Positions 17,736 through 27,643 of a stretch of DNA of 64,000 nt are shown piece after piece. The number at the start of each line of letters is the position of its first letter. The stretch's first letter is position 1. This DNA is from Bacteroidales bacterium (lineage in GTDB: Bacteria; Bacteroidota; Bacteroidia; Bacteroidales; Prolixibacteraceae). Both the position numbers and the translations under genes were made by a program. The DNA is taken from positions 124,001 to 188,000 of the forward strand of contig JAAYDJ010000007.1 in the NCBI GenBank assembly GCA_012729335.1, in the 5' to 3' direction. The notes beneath the pieces are model-generated. The model was not told where the DNA came from. It saw only the letters and a list, made by a program, of their open reading frames with translations, and ran no database searches.

Positions 17736-20000
17736 TTATTGCCCGAGCGTGTAGCGGAGGTGGTCGAGAAGGATGTGGACTTCATTGGGATCGATGCCAC
17801 GCTCCAGCAGAAAATGAAGGTCTTCCTCCAGGACGGTCATGAATTCGGCTTCTGAAAAACCGCCCGCAACGATAGACAACCGGTAATAATCGAGAGCCGT
17901 TGCCCTTTTACCCAGCACCCACTGTACATGGCCCATGTTCATCAGGTCGTACTTGTCGGACTGCTCCTCCAGCAGTTTGTGGTAGTATCTTTCGGCCTGG
18001 GTGTTTTTGTCGGTCAGGAAGGAGCACCAGGCAATAGGGCGCCATACCTTTTTGTTCCCCGGTGAGAGATATTCGATTTTGAAAAAGGTATTGAGAGCTT
18101 CCTGCGTGCGGCCGGTTTCACTCTGGCAGTAACCCATGGCATAAAGGGTGCCCAGGTTGTCGGGTTGCAGCACATCAAGGTTCTGGTATACTTTAAGCGC
18201 CTCCTCCGGAAGCTTCAGGTTCCGGTAGCAAAGGGCTATTTTCTTCAGATTCCAGATTTTGTTCACCTCGTACAGTTCTGCCTTTTTATAGAGCTCCAGG
18301 GCTTGTTCGTATCGCCCCATTTTCTGATGACACCAGGCCGCTTTCTGCAGGGCTTCACCGCTCTGTTCCTCCGACATCCCGAAGATCTCCAGGGCTTCCT
18401 CAAAGTATCCTTTTTCAAAGTAGAATTCAGCCAGTTTGTTAATCATGGCCGGGTGTTCCTCCAGAAGCGGTCTGAAAACGGCCCTGTTGTGGTAATCAAA
18501 CTTCCAGCTGAAGATATCCTCCACGCCTTTTTCGGAAGGGTACAGGCGGAAGAAACGGTACATGTCCTGGATATATTGGTTTGAAACGGTAGTCTCTTTC
18601 CGGTCGGGAGAGAGCACGGCTTCCTCCTTGCCCAGTTCTTCGAGCTGTTCCATCTCTGCCTGCAGGAACCCGGCCATCATAGAGCGGGCTTCCGGGGTAA
18701 TGGTCTGCAGCATCATGGCAAAGGAATATTTGTCGGAGTTACAGAGCATGGGCGACTGCAGAAGTGCCTCCGTGATGCGGGTGACCGTATTTTCAGGGTC
18801 CTCTGTGGCCTTGAGCGGCATCTCGGGGTGACCGGGGAAGAAGGGCACAAACCAGTTGACCAGTTCATTGAAGAAAGGGAAGCGCTTGAACATCCCGAAG
18901 GAGGCCAGGAAAACGTCGGCCCCCTCACTTTGCATCTGCGCCATCTCCTCCATCTTGTCAATCAGTCCGGGAGAATCGTCAAAGAGGGTACTCCACTCAG
19001 GATTCCGGTCGTCGTCCGATTCCGGATTCATGAGGTGATCGATGTTGAATTTGTTCCGGATATTCGGGGAAATGCGGATCATCTCCGGGATGATCTCCTC
19101 CTGGATTTTCTGTTTGATTTTCTCGGTTTCGCGGCTCCCCAGGAGTTGAAGCAGGATGCGTTCCACCTGACGGTTAAAGGCAGGGTCCTCATTCATGATG
19201 GTAAAGCGGCCGGTTGTTTGCGGATAGAAGCGCATCAGGGGGGCGTACTGGTAGAGTGCGGTTAGAAAACCGGTGAGGCACCGCTGGCTGAGCTGCGGAA
19301 GTCCACGGAACTTTTCGTACAGGTCAAGGTGGAGGGCCATTTTCTCCTCGTCGAAATAGCGGAGCAGGCTAAAGGTCAGGGCGGTGATCCACACCGCTTT
19401 GCCTTCCTGTGGAACCGTGTCGTCGTCGAAGAGGGCATTGATGAATATGCTGGCCTCTTCGTCCGGTTCATCGGTAAGGAGAATGGCATAAAAGACGGCC
19501 TCGACCTGCTGCCAGTATTCTGGAGAAACCGGATGGGGGGCAGGGGCTTCTTTCCGGAAGTCATTGAGGTCTTGAGTGCCTCCTGTTTCACCTGTGTCCC
19601 CATGATTCCATGGACTTTCAACTTTTTGAGAATGCGCGAGATCCTCCAGGAACTTCCGCGGATTCCGGAGGGGAAGAAGGTCGGGCGAGCGTTTTCTCAG
19701 ATAAAACGGGGATCCCGAATGGGTAGTCAGCCAGTTCTCCCTGATTCTGGAGGTGAGTCCAATGAGCGACTGCACCAGATGCCGGTAGATTTTTTCACGC
19801 TCAGGATCTTCCACCCCTTCAATGGTGTATTTCCGGATGAAAGAATAGGTCTCTTCCAGATCGTAGACCTTGTCGGAGAATTCACCCAACCAGGTCTCAG
19901 CGACCAGTTTTTTGACCAGGGTAAAGGCCTCTTTCAGTTTTTTTGCCGACAGGTGCCGGATGATATCGCCGGTGAGGGCTTTCATGTCGTTTTCAGTCAT
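17736..20000 (-). CDS. Tetratricopeptide-repeat protein, function unknown
   Basis: The start at 20000 (MTENDMKAL) is supported by a TAACTTTG promoter element 45 bp upstream and by loss of similarity above it. The 754-residue product has no signal peptide. Its C-terminal part carries TPR-like helical pairs, for example YFEKGYFEEALEIFG, CHQKMGRYEQALELYKKAE, CYRNLKLPEEALKVYQNL and GYCQSETGRTQEALNTFFKI (about residues 525-690). The N-terminal 500 residues are helical and acidic with no recognised domain. Such proteins usually scaffold complexes; a specific role cannot be assigned. Confidence 0.75.
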   Translation of the reverse strand: MTENDMKALTGDIIRHLSAKKLKEAFTLVKKLVAETWLGEFSDKVYDLEETYSFIRKYTIEGVEDPEREKIYRHLVQSLIGLTSRIRENWLTTHSGSPFYLRKRSPDLLPLRNPRKFLEDLAHSQKVESPWNHGDTGETGGTQDLNDFRKEAPAPHPVSPEYWQQVEAVFYAILLTDEPDEEASIFINALFDDDTVPQEGKAVWITALTFSLLRYFDEEKMALHLDLYEKFRGLPQLSQRCLTGFLTALYQYAPLMRFYPQTTGRFTIMNEDPAFNRQVERILLQLLGSRETEKIKQKIQEEIIPEMIRISPNIRNKFNIDHLMNPESDDDRNPEWSTLFDDSPGLIDKMEEMAQMQSEGADVFLASFGMFKRFPFFNELVNWFVPFFPGHPEMPLKATEDPENTVTRITEALLQSPMLCNSDKYSFAMMLQTITPEARSMMAGFLQAEMEQLEELGKEEAVLSPDRKETTVSNQYIQDMYRFFRLYPSEKGVEDIFSWKFDYHNRAVFRPLLEEHPAMINKLAEFYFEKGYFEEALEIFGMSEEQSGEALQKAAWCHQKMGRYEQALELYKKAELYEVNKIWNLKKIALCYRNLKLPEEALKVYQNLDVLQPDNLGTLYAMGYCQSETGRTQEALNTFFKIEYLSPGNKKVWRPIAWCSFLTDKNTQAERYYHKLLEEQSDKYDLMNMGHVQWVLGKRATALDYYRLSIVAGGFSEAEFMTVLEEDLHFLLERGIDPNEVHILLDHLRYTLGQ

Positions 20001-20044
20001 ACCTGAATTTGTGGGTTCTCCGACCATCGGGAACCAGCCTGATA

Positions 20045-20052
20045 CAAAGTTA
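20045..20052 (-). promoter_or_regulatory. -7 promoter element of the TPR gene
   Basis: On the minus strand this reads TAACTTTG, an exact TAnnTTTG match, 44 bp upstream of ATG 20000. It helps decide the start codon. Confidence 0.5.
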
Positions 20053-20290
20053 ACCGGAATGAATGAAAGTTGCATGGTGCTCTGACCACAAAAGGAGATT
20101 AATATTTGCTCCATGCGACTTCCACGGGCGTGAAGCACTTCGACTGGCATCACCCCTATAAGTAATTGAAGCAGGAGTCATTAACCAACAATGATATCAA
20201 AGTGAAATGTGGCTCCCTTCCTGACGCAATCCTGATGATAAAATTCTTCCCGGATGGCGATATTAAAATCAATCCGGGGTGGTTTGGAGT

Positions 20291-20377
20291 GGAAACATTT
20301 CTGACAAATGGGTAACATTAATGAAAGGCAGGTAACATAAGTACTGGTGTGCTGAAAATCCTTCAGAAATGTAACAT
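20291..20377 (+). promoter_or_regulatory. Candidate operator of the fructan locus: 20-bp-phased AACAT repeats
   Basis: GGAAACAT begins at 20291, GGTAACAT at 20311 and 20331, and GTAACAT at 20371. The spacing is 20, 20 and about 40 bp, so all copies face the same side of the helix. The last copy ends 50 bp before the -7 element at 20428. Hybrid two-component regulators with AraC domains typically bind direct repeats of this sort; the link to the regulator at 37377-40181 is inference. Confidence 0.55.
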
Positions 20378-20427
20378 CTCTGCTTATTTACGCAACATGC
20401 GTTAAAGGCCTGACCATACCCCCGGCA

Positions 20428-20435
20428 TACCTTTG
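20428..20435 (+). promoter_or_regulatory. -7 promoter element of the fructan utilisation locus
   Basis: TACCTTTG matches the consensus exactly, 18 bp before ATG 20454. It overlaps the upstream TTG at 20433, which rules that codon out as a start. Confidence 0.6.
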
Positions 20436-20453
20436 GCAGAAAAATCAAACAAC

Positions 20454-21797
20454 ATGCAAAAGGTATTCACAACAGCTTTAATGATCGCCCTGGGAGGTTT
20501 CCTCTTCGGGTACGACATCGCGATGATTTCAGGAACCACCTCCCAGTTGGAGAGTGTTTTCACCCTGAGCAAATCAGGCCTGGGATTTACGGTGGCCATT
20601 GCCCTGATCGGTACCATTATCGGTACTATGGTGGTGGGCAAGCCTGTTGACCGTTATGGCCGGCGCAGATCCCTGATTCTTTTAGCGGGGCTCTTTGTCT
20701 TTACTACGCTCGGCAGTGCCTTATCTCCTGTCTGGGGTGTGTTTCTTTTCTTCCGATTTCTGACGGGGATTCTTCTGGGGGCTATTTCGGTGATTACACC
20801 TATGTATATTGCTGAGATATCACCGGCCAGCCAAAGAGGCCGACTGGTCATGCTCAACCAGTTCAATGTGGTGGCCGCCATTTTTCTCGCCTATGTCATC
20901 AACTACCTGCTGGCGGAGGCCATGGCCTCCGGGTCGTGGCGCTGGATGATCGGCGTCGAGGTAGTCCCGGCCGCTTTGTTTTTCCTGATGCTTCTGCGTG
21001 TTCCTGAGAGTCCGCGCTGGCTGGCCCTGAAAAACCAGGCCGGCGAGGCAGAGAAGGTCTTCACCCGCCTGGGTGCTGAAAATCCTGGTGCCGAAGTGAA
21101 AACCATCATGGATTCCATCCAGGGGCAGGCAAAAAGCGGCCATGGTCAGCTTTTTAGTAAAGAGAACCGATTCCCGGTGATGATCGCCATCCTCATTGCC
21201 GCCTTTAACCAGCTGGCCGGTATCAACGCCATTATTTATTATGCCCCCCGGATTTTTGAAATGACCGGCCTTGGCATCAACGCCTCTATGCTGCAGTCCA
21301 TCTCCATTGGTCTGACCAACCTGCTTTTTACCATCCTGGCCCTTTTCCTGATTGACCGCTATGGGCGGCGAACACTGCTGATGGTGGGTTCCGGGGGGAT
21401 GGTCTTTTTCCTCTCCATGCTGGCCAAGGCTTTCTTTACCAATAATTTCAGCGAATTGGGAGGTTACGGCGTCATGGTTTACCTGATGGGATTCATCGCC
21501 TTTTTTGCCATATCCCAGGGCGCTGTATTGTGGGTGGTCATCTCTGAAATCTTCCCCGGAAAAGTCCGCGCCCAGGGCCAGGCTTTGGGAAGCTTTACGC
21601 ACTGGGTCATGAATGCCGGCATCAGCTGGTTATTCCCGGTGGTGGCCGCCCTCCCCGCCATCGGTGGCGGCCCCTCTTTTGCCTTCTTCGCCCTCATGAT
21701 GGTCTTCCACTTCTTCTTTGCATGGAAGATCCTCCCCGAAACCAAGGGCAAATCCCTCGAGGAAATCCAGGCCGAATGGGCTAAAAAAGGGAAATAA
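20454..21797 (+). CDS. Sugar porter family MFS transporter, probable fructose permease
   Basis: A 447-residue inner-membrane symporter with twelve predicted helices. The sugar porter signatures are present: GGFLFGYDIAMISG in helix 1, DRYGRRRS after helix 2, PESPRWL before the central loop, NQLAGINAIIYYAP in helix 7, DRYGRR after helix 8 and a terminal PETKGKSLEEIQ. It is the first gene of the fructan locus, 29 bp before a fructokinase. Fructose or sucrose is therefore the likely substrate, as in the Bacteroides levan locus; this specificity is inferred from context. The -7 element just upstream sets the start at ATG 20454. Confidence 0.88.
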   Translation: MQKVFTTALMIALGGFLFGYDIAMISGTTSQLESVFTLSKSGLGFTVAIALIGTIIGTMVVGKPVDRYGRRRSLILLAGLFVFTTLGSALSPVWGVFLFFRFLTGILLGAISVITPMYIAEISPASQRGRLVMLNQFNVVAAIFLAYVINYLLAEAMASGSWRWMIGVEVVPAALFFLMLLRVPESPRWLALKNQAGEAEKVFTRLGAENPGAEVKTIMDSIQGQAKSGHGQLFSKENRFPVMIAILIAAFNQLAGINAIIYYAPRIFEMTGLGINASMLQSISIGLTNLLFTILALFLIDRYGRRTLLMVGSGGMVFFLSMLAKAFFTNNFSELGGYGVMVYLMGFIAFFAISQGAVLWVVISEIFPGKVRAQGQALGSFTHWVMNAGISWLFPVVAALPAIGGGPSFAFFALMMVFHFFFAWKILPETKGKSLEEIQAEWAKKGK

Positions 21798-21826
21798 GAA
21801 TCATTAATCTATTTAAACTATCCGTC

Positions 21827-22723
21827 ATGAAATTCAACAACTCAAAAATCCTTTGCATCGGCGAAGTCCTGTGGGATAACCTTCCTTCAGGAAAGAAGCC
21901 TGGCGGAGCCCCCATGAATGTGGCGCTCCACCTGCACAACATTGGCCAGACGGTGACCATTGCCAGCAAAGTGGGGAATGATGATCCGGGAAGGGAACTG
22001 CTTGATTTTCTTCAGCAATCGGGTGTGGATACGGACCTTATCGGAATCGATGAGGCCCTGCCCACCAGTCAGGTGTTGGTTCACCTCGACCAGAACAACA
22101 ACGCTACCTATGAAATTTGCGATCCTGTAGCCTGGGACAACCTGACCCTCACCCCGGCCCTGGAGAAGAATGCTGCCGAATCGGGCCTCTTTATCTTTGG
22201 TTCCCTGGCCTCCAGGAATCCCATCTCAAGAGCCACCATCCTCCGGTTGCTGGAATTCGATGCGCTCAAGCTGATCGATGTCAACCTGAGGAAACCTTAT
22301 GACCATCAGGAAACCGTCGAGAAACTCCTCCGGAAGTCCGACATTGCCAAACTCAACGATGAAGAGCTGGTCACCTTTGCCCAGTGGCACAACAAGCACA
22401 AACATGATGAGAAAAGCCTGATCAGATGGTTCGCCGAAGAGTACCTGCTGAGCATGGTTTGTGTCACCAGGGGGGACAAGGGAGCAGTGCTTTATTGTGA
22501 CGGAAATTTCTATGAGCACCCGGGCTTTAAGGTGGATGCCGTGGATACGGTCGGGGCCGGGGATGCCTTTCTGGCCGGACTGATCGCTGCTTTGTCGGAA
22601 GGCCGGAATTATCCCGACGCTCTGGCTTTTGCCAGTGCCACCGGAGCCTTCGTGGCTTCCCGGCCGGGAGCTACCCCTGCCTATGACAGGGATGAAATCA
22701 ACCGAATATTACAATCCAATTAA
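21827..22723 (+). CDS. Fructokinase (PfkB family)
   Basis: A 298-residue cytoplasmic ribokinase-fold sugar kinase. It has the N-terminal substrate signature PGGAPMNVALHL and the C-terminal ATP/anion-hole motif DTVGAGDAF, whose Asp is the catalytic base. It resembles bacterial fructokinases, which make fructose-6-phosphate for glycolysis. It lies between the sugar porter and susC, with only 11 bp to susC, so the three are probably cotranscribed. A decayed copy of its C-terminus is found at 40450-40557, on the other side of the locus. Confidence 0.92.
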   Translation: MKFNNSKILCIGEVLWDNLPSGKKPGGAPMNVALHLHNIGQTVTIASKVGNDDPGRELLDFLQQSGVDTDLIGIDEALPTSQVLVHLDQNNNATYEICDPVAWDNLTLTPALEKNAAESGLFIFGSLASRNPISRATILRLLEFDALKLIDVNLRKPYDHQETVEKLLRKSDIAKLNDEELVTFAQWHNKHKHDEKSLIRWFAEEYLLSMVCVTRGDKGAVLYCDGNFYEHPGFKVDAVDTVGAGDAFLAGLIAALSEGRNYPDALAFASATGAFVASRPGATPAYDRDEINRILQSN

Positions 22724-22734
22724 ACTATAGCGTT

Positions 22735-25700
22735 ATGTTTAAAATTATTGATTTCTCAAAAATGTCCAGTTTTATCCTGGTCATTCTATGCACTTTTCTG
22801 GCTACACAGGCGTTTGCCCAGAAAAGAACCATTTCGGGAAAAGTGACCGAAAGTGGCACAGGCTTGTCCCTGCCCGGGGTCAACATCATTGAAAAGGGGA
22901 CAATGAACGGGGTGATCACCGATATGGACGGCAATTACTCCCTCACCGTCGATGAAAACGGCATCCTGGTGTTCAGTTTCATCGGTTTCACCTCTCAGGA
23001 GATCCCTGTAAAAGGAAAAACTTCCCTTGACGTGGTTCTGATGGAGGAAGCCCGGGGATTGGATGAAGTAGTGGTGACGGGTTACCAGACTCAGCGGAAG
23101 GCTGACCTGACCGGGGCAGTTTCAGTGGTGGCTGTTGAAGATCTGGAAAAGAATGTGACCGCCAATGCCATGAAATCGCTCCAGGGCCAGGTGGCCGGGA
23201 TGTTCGTGACCTCCGACGGCCGGCCCAGCGGGGCTGCCAACGTGCAGATCAGGGGGATCAACTCCATCAACGCCTCCACCACACCCCTTTACATCATCGA
23301 CGGGGTGCCCACCACGGCAGGCATGCACGAAATCAACCCCAACGACATCGAATCGATGCAGGTCCTTAAAGATGCTGCAGCCGCCAGTATCTACGGCTCC
23401 AGGGCTTCCAACGGGGTGATCATCATCACCACCAAAAAGGGAAAAAGCGACAAAACCGTTCTCGAGGTGAAATCCCATGTGGGGACCTCCTTTTATGCCA
23501 ACAGACCTCAGGTCCTCAACACCATGGAATACGGTCAGGCTTATTGGCAGGCAGCCGTCAACGACGGTGCCGATCCCAACCGCCACTTCCTCTACAAATA
23601 CCAGTGGCATGCCAACGAGGAGGGCGTTCCGGTGCTCGATAACATCCTCCTGCCGAAATACCTCGACGCCAACAAAACTATGCTCACTTCCAACACCAAC
23701 TGGTACAATGAGATTTCCAGAGTGGGGATCGAGCAGAATCATAACGTCACCTTTTCCAAAGGCAACCAGGCGGGATCCTCCCTCTTCTCCCTGGGTTTCT
23801 ATGACAACCAGGGAATCATCAAGACCACCGGCTTTAACCGCCTCTCGGCCCGTATCAACTCGGATTACAAGCTCTTCAACGGGAAATTCAGGGTAGGGGA
23901 GAACCTCTCCATGACCAAAACCCTCGAAAGCAATACCGATGTGCTGAACCTGACCCTTCAGACTCTGCCGGTGATTCCCGTGCATACCGAAACCGGCGGC
24001 TGGGGCGGTCCCGTGGCCGGCATGAACGACCGCCACAATCCCGTCCGCATCCTCGAAGACAACAAACAGAACCATTACAATTACCTTAGGCTCTACGGAA
24101 ATGTCTACGGCGAACTCGACCTGATGAAAGGCCTCACCTTCCGCTCCAATTACGGGATCGACTATGGCAGCTTCTTTGAAAGAATCCTGGTCTATTCCTA
24201 CAAGTCGGGATACCTCAACAACGACCTGAACAGGGTTAACAACAAGCAGTCGCACAGCATCAAGCAGACCCTCTCCAACACCCTGATTTATAACCTTGCT
24301 GCCGGAAAAAGTAAAATTGACTTCCTGGCGGGGATGGAGTCTTATGGTGAATATTTCGAGGAGTTTGAAGCGGGCATTGAGACTTTTGAAGTGGAAGATC
24401 CCGATTACATGTACATCAATGCAGGGACGGGAAAGCGGAACACCGCGGGCTGGGGAACCGAATACCGGTTGCTCTCCTATTTCGGGAAGGTGGATTACAA
24501 CTTCTCTGACCGTTATCTGGCTTCCATGACTTTGCGTTATGATGGATCTTCCCGTTTCGGGAAAAACAACAAATTCGGGATGTTCCCGGCGGCCTCCATT
24601 GGGTGGCGTATCAACGAGGAGTCGTTCATGGAAGATCTGGATAAGATTTCCAACCTCAAGCTCCGTTTTGGCTGGGGCCAGACGGGGAACCAGGCCATCA
24701 ACAACCTGGCCCGCTATTCGGTATATGTCACCGACTATAATGGCGGCAATCCCACCTGGGCCTCCCCCTGGGGCACCGCCTACGATATCGCCGGAACCGG
24801 CGGCGCCGGAATTCCCTCAGGATACAAACGGACCCGCCTCGGAAATGATGACCTCAAATGGGAAACCACCACCCAGTCCAACATCGGCCTTGATTTCGGC
24901 TTCTGGGACCAGAAACTCTCGGGAAGCCTCGAATTTTACTCCAAGAAAACGGAAGACATGTTGTTTGAACCCGGGTACATCGGTGTCATCGGCGAAGGGG
25001 GTAACCAGTTCGTTAACGGTGCTACCATGACCAATAAGGGGGTTGAGCTGGTCGTGGATTACAGGGGGGCGGCCTTCGGCAAGAAACTCTCCTACAACAT
25101 CACCGGGAATATCGCTGCCAACCGCAACAAAATAGTGGACCTTCCCGAGGCGGTACGGAATGCCTACGGCGGCAACGGCAGGGATCAGAACATCCTGGGC
25201 AGGCCGTTGTGGTCTTACTATGGATATGTGGCCGACGGTATCTTTAAAGATCCCGACGATGTGGCTAATTCTGCCGAATCGGTGGGGAAAGCCCTGGGAC
25301 GTATCAAATACAAAGATCTGGATGGCAATGGAGTCATCACCGATGATGACCGTGCCTGGCTGGGCAACCCCCATCCCGACTTCACATACGGGCTGAACTT
25401 CAGCGCTTCCTACCAGAACTTTGACCTCTCATTCTTCTGGCAGGGGGTGGTTGGAAACACCGTGGTCAACGATGCTAAATTCCATACCGACTTTTGGAGT
25501 GTCAAGGAGAACGGCTCCAACAAGGGAACCCGCCTGCTTGATGCCTGGTCACCGCTGAATCCTGATTCCAACATCCCGGCACTGACCCTGGTCGATTCCA
25601 ACAATGAAAACCGCTTCTCAACTTACGTTCTGGAATCGGGCTCTTACCTGAAGCTGCGGAACCTCCAGGTCGGTTATACCCTGCCTCTGAAAGATGCTGT

Positions 25701-25857
25701 GGTTACGAAAGCCAGAGTATATGCGGGCGGCCAGAACCTGGTGATCCTTTCCAAATGGTGGGGCGACGATAAATTCACAGGACTCGATCCTGAAAACCCC
25801 GGATGGGGCTACCCCATTCCCACCAACTTCACCTTCGGAGTTAATTTGACTTTCTAA
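22735..25857 (+). CDS. SusC-like TonB-dependent outer-membrane transporter
   Basis: SusC proteins import glycans through the outer membrane using TonB energy and pair with a SusD lid. This 1040-residue protein has a signal peptide ending in QAFAQ, and a carboxypeptidase-like beta-sandwich (about residues 31-105: ISGKVTESGTGLSLPGVNI, TDMDGNYSL). The TonB-box and plug region starts at DEVVVTGYQ (about 115-122), with the plug motif LYIIDGVP near 187-194. A 22-stranded barrel ends in the aromatic FTFGVNLTF. Its place between fructokinase and SusD in a GH32-rich locus makes fructo-oligosaccharides the likely cargo. ATG 22762 is a possible alternative start. Confidence 0.95.
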   Translation: MFKIIDFSKMSSFILVILCTFLATQAFAQKRTISGKVTESGTGLSLPGVNIIEKGTMNGVITDMDGNYSLTVDENGILVFSFIGFTSQEIPVKGKTSLDVVLMEEARGLDEVVVTGYQTQRKADLTGAVSVVAVEDLEKNVTANAMKSLQGQVAGMFVTSDGRPSGAANVQIRGINSINASTTPLYIIDGVPTTAGMHEINPNDIESMQVLKDAAAASIYGSRASNGVIIITTKKGKSDKTVLEVKSHVGTSFYANRPQVLNTMEYGQAYWQAAVNDGADPNRHFLYKYQWHANEEGVPVLDNILLPKYLDANKTMLTSNTNWYNEISRVGIEQNHNVTFSKGNQAGSSLFSLGFYDNQGIIKTTGFNRLSARINSDYKLFNGKFRVGENLSMTKTLESNTDVLNLTLQTLPVIPVHTETGGWGGPVAGMNDRHNPVRILEDNKQNHYNYLRLYGNVYGELDLMKGLTFRSNYGIDYGSFFERILVYSYKSGYLNNDLNRVNNKQSHSIKQTLSNTLIYNLAAGKSKIDFLAGMESYGEYFEEFEAGIETFEVEDPDYMYINAGTGKRNTAGWGTEYRLLSYFGKVDYNFSDRYLASMTLRYDGSSRFGKNNKFGMFPAASIGWRINEESFMEDLDKISNLKLRFGWGQTGNQAINNLARYSVYVTDYNGGNPTWASPWGTAYDIAGTGGAGIPSGYKRTRLGNDDLKWETTTQSNIGLDFGFWDQKLSGSLEFYSKKTEDMLFEPGYIGVIGEGGNQFVNGATMTNKGVELVVDYRGAAFGKKLSYNITGNIAANRNKIVDLPEAVRNAYGGNGRDQNILGRPLWSYYGYVADGIFKDPDDVANSAESVGKALGRIKYKDLDGNGVITDDDRAWLGNPHPDFTYGLNFSASYQNFDLSFFWQGVVGNTVVNDAKFHTDFWSVKENGSNKGTRLLDAWSPLNPDSNIPALTLVDSNNENRFSTYVLESGSYLKLRNLQVGYTLPLKDAVVTKARVYAGGQNLVILSKWWGDDKFTGLDPENPGWGYPIPTNFTFGVNLTF

Positions 25858-25876
25858 CCTATTAAAATTAAATACC

Positions 25877-27592
25877 ATGAAGAAGATATTTTCAATAGCC
25901 ATCTTTGCCCTGATAGCCTTTAGTTGCACCAACTACCTCGATGTGCAGCCCAAAGGGGTTTTAAGCGACGAGAACCTGACTTCTCCGAAGAGTGCCGAGG
26001 GATTTGTCATATCGGCCTACTCCTCACTGGGAAGTGACCACTATACGGCACCCTACAGCTTATGGTCCTATGGCAACGTCCGCTCCGACGATGCCTACAA
26101 AGGAGGCCGTGATGAGGCCGACATCCAGGCGGTCCATTTCTTCGAAACCTTTGTCTACACGCAGCCCGATATGGCCGGCATGGAGGGTGGGGGTGATCCC
26201 GATGAAATGTGGTTCAGCCTTTATATCGCCGTTTCCCGGGTCAATAATGCCCTGAGAACCCTCAACAGCCTCACCGACGATCAAATGCCCAACCGGAATA
26301 TCCGTATCGGCGAAATGCGCTTCCTCAGGGCCCATTTCTATTTTACCCTGAAGATTCTCTGGAAATATATCCCTTACATCGATGAGACGGTCCCGGTCAA
26401 CGAATATGGCAACATCTCCAACCGGGCACTTAACAACGATGAATTGTGGCAGAAAATCGCCGATGACTTTGATTTCGCAGTCAGCAATTTGCCCATAACC
26501 CAACCTGAGGTGGGCCGTCCAAACAAAGCGGCTGCTCAGACCTACCTGGCCAAAACAAAGCTTTTTCAGGCCTACGAACAGGATGAACAGAACAACGTGG
26601 TGCGCATCAACGCCGACAAACTGAACCAGGTAGTCGCTTTATGTGACCAGGTGATGGCCTCAGGGTACAAGCTTCAACCTGATTTCGGCTACAATTTTCT
26701 CCCCGGAACTTTTGAGAACGGTGTCGAAGCCATTTGGTCTGTGCAGTATTCGGTTGGGGATATTACCCCCAAAGGACGATTGAACTGGGGCGATGTGCTG
26801 AGTGCTCCCATGGCCGGAGGTTTTGGATGCTGCGGATTTCACCAGCCCAGCCAAAACCTGGTTAACGCCTATAAAACCAACGCCAGCGGCCTCCCCATGC
26901 TCGATGATTTTAACAATGTTAATGCCACCGAATTCAAAGGCACCCAAACCTTTGATCCCCGCCTTGACCATACCGTAGCGATGCCCGGAAAACCCTGGAA
27001 ATATGTTCCCGACCTTATCATGGAGGAGAGCTGGCTGCGTAATAAAAACGTCTACGGCGTCTATATGTCCCTCAAGGAGAACGTGGCTCCCACCTGCGAC
27101 TGCCTCGTCAACATCGATCCCTTTTACGGAAATTCCAAAAACCGGATTATCCTCCGTTATGCCGAAGTATTGCTGATGAAAGCCGAAGCCCTCATCGAAC
27201 TCAACCGGTATAATGAAGCTCTGCCGCTGATCAACGCTCTCAGGGAGAGAGCCGCCAACAGCACCAGTATGCTCATTGATATCCAAAGACAACCTGTCTC
27301 CAATTACAAGGTGGGGCTTTATGCCAGTTTCGCCTCCAAAGCCGAGGCCACGAAAGCCCTGCGCTTTGAACGCCGCCTTGAATTGGCCATGGAAGGCGCC
27401 CGCTTTTTCGACCTCGTCAGATGGGGCGTCGCCGACCAGGTGCTGAACCAGTACTTCCAGAAAGAAAAAGATCTGCGCGACTATTATTCGGTAGCCCGTT
27501 TTACAAAGAACAGGGACGAATACTGCCCCATCCCCCAGCAGCAGATCAACTGGTCAAAAGGATTGTATGTGCAGAACGCCGGCTACAATTAA
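25877..27592 (+). CDS. SusD-like surface glycan-binding lipoprotein
   Basis: A 571-residue RagB/SusD family protein that forms the lid of the adjacent SusC (19-bp gap). The SPII signal is clear (lipobox IAFSC, Cys17), followed by the family's NYLDVQPKG. TPR-like helical regions carry RIGEMRFLRAHFYF and YLAKTKLFQAY. The C-terminal family signature is seen in ILRYAEVLLMKAEALIELN and ALRFERRLELAMEGARFFDL. Ligand is inferred as fructan from the locus. Confidence 0.95.
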   Translation: MKKIFSIAIFALIAFSCTNYLDVQPKGVLSDENLTSPKSAEGFVISAYSSLGSDHYTAPYSLWSYGNVRSDDAYKGGRDEADIQAVHFFETFVYTQPDMAGMEGGGDPDEMWFSLYIAVSRVNNALRTLNSLTDDQMPNRNIRIGEMRFLRAHFYFTLKILWKYIPYIDETVPVNEYGNISNRALNNDELWQKIADDFDFAVSNLPITQPEVGRPNKAAAQTYLAKTKLFQAYEQDEQNNVVRINADKLNQVVALCDQVMASGYKLQPDFGYNFLPGTFENGVEAIWSVQYSVGDITPKGRLNWGDVLSAPMAGGFGCCGFHQPSQNLVNAYKTNASGLPMLDDFNNVNATEFKGTQTFDPRLDHTVAMPGKPWKYVPDLIMEESWLRNKNVYGVYMSLKENVAPTCDCLVNIDPFYGNSKNRIILRYAEVLLMKAEALIELNRYNEALPLINALRERAANSTSMLIDIQRQPVSNYKVGLYASFASKAEATKALRFERRLELAMEGARFFDLVRWGVADQVLNQYFQKEKDLRDYYSVARFTKNRDEYCPIPQQQINWSKGLYVQNAGYN

Positions 27593-27643
27593 TGGTACCG
27601 TAATTTACTAGAGATGTTTGTGAAAAATTTAAATTCTGTAAAA

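Larger units (their letters stand above)
20001..20453. other. Divergent intergenic region between the TPR gene and the fructan locus
   Basis: The 453-bp region holds the TPR promoter element, the phased repeats and the -7 element of the fructan locus. No small gene or RNA is evident. Confidence 0.6.

Noticed and set aside
23122-24255. 377-codon open frame on the minus strand
   Set aside because: Antisense to the susC-like gene. No domain, signal or start context.
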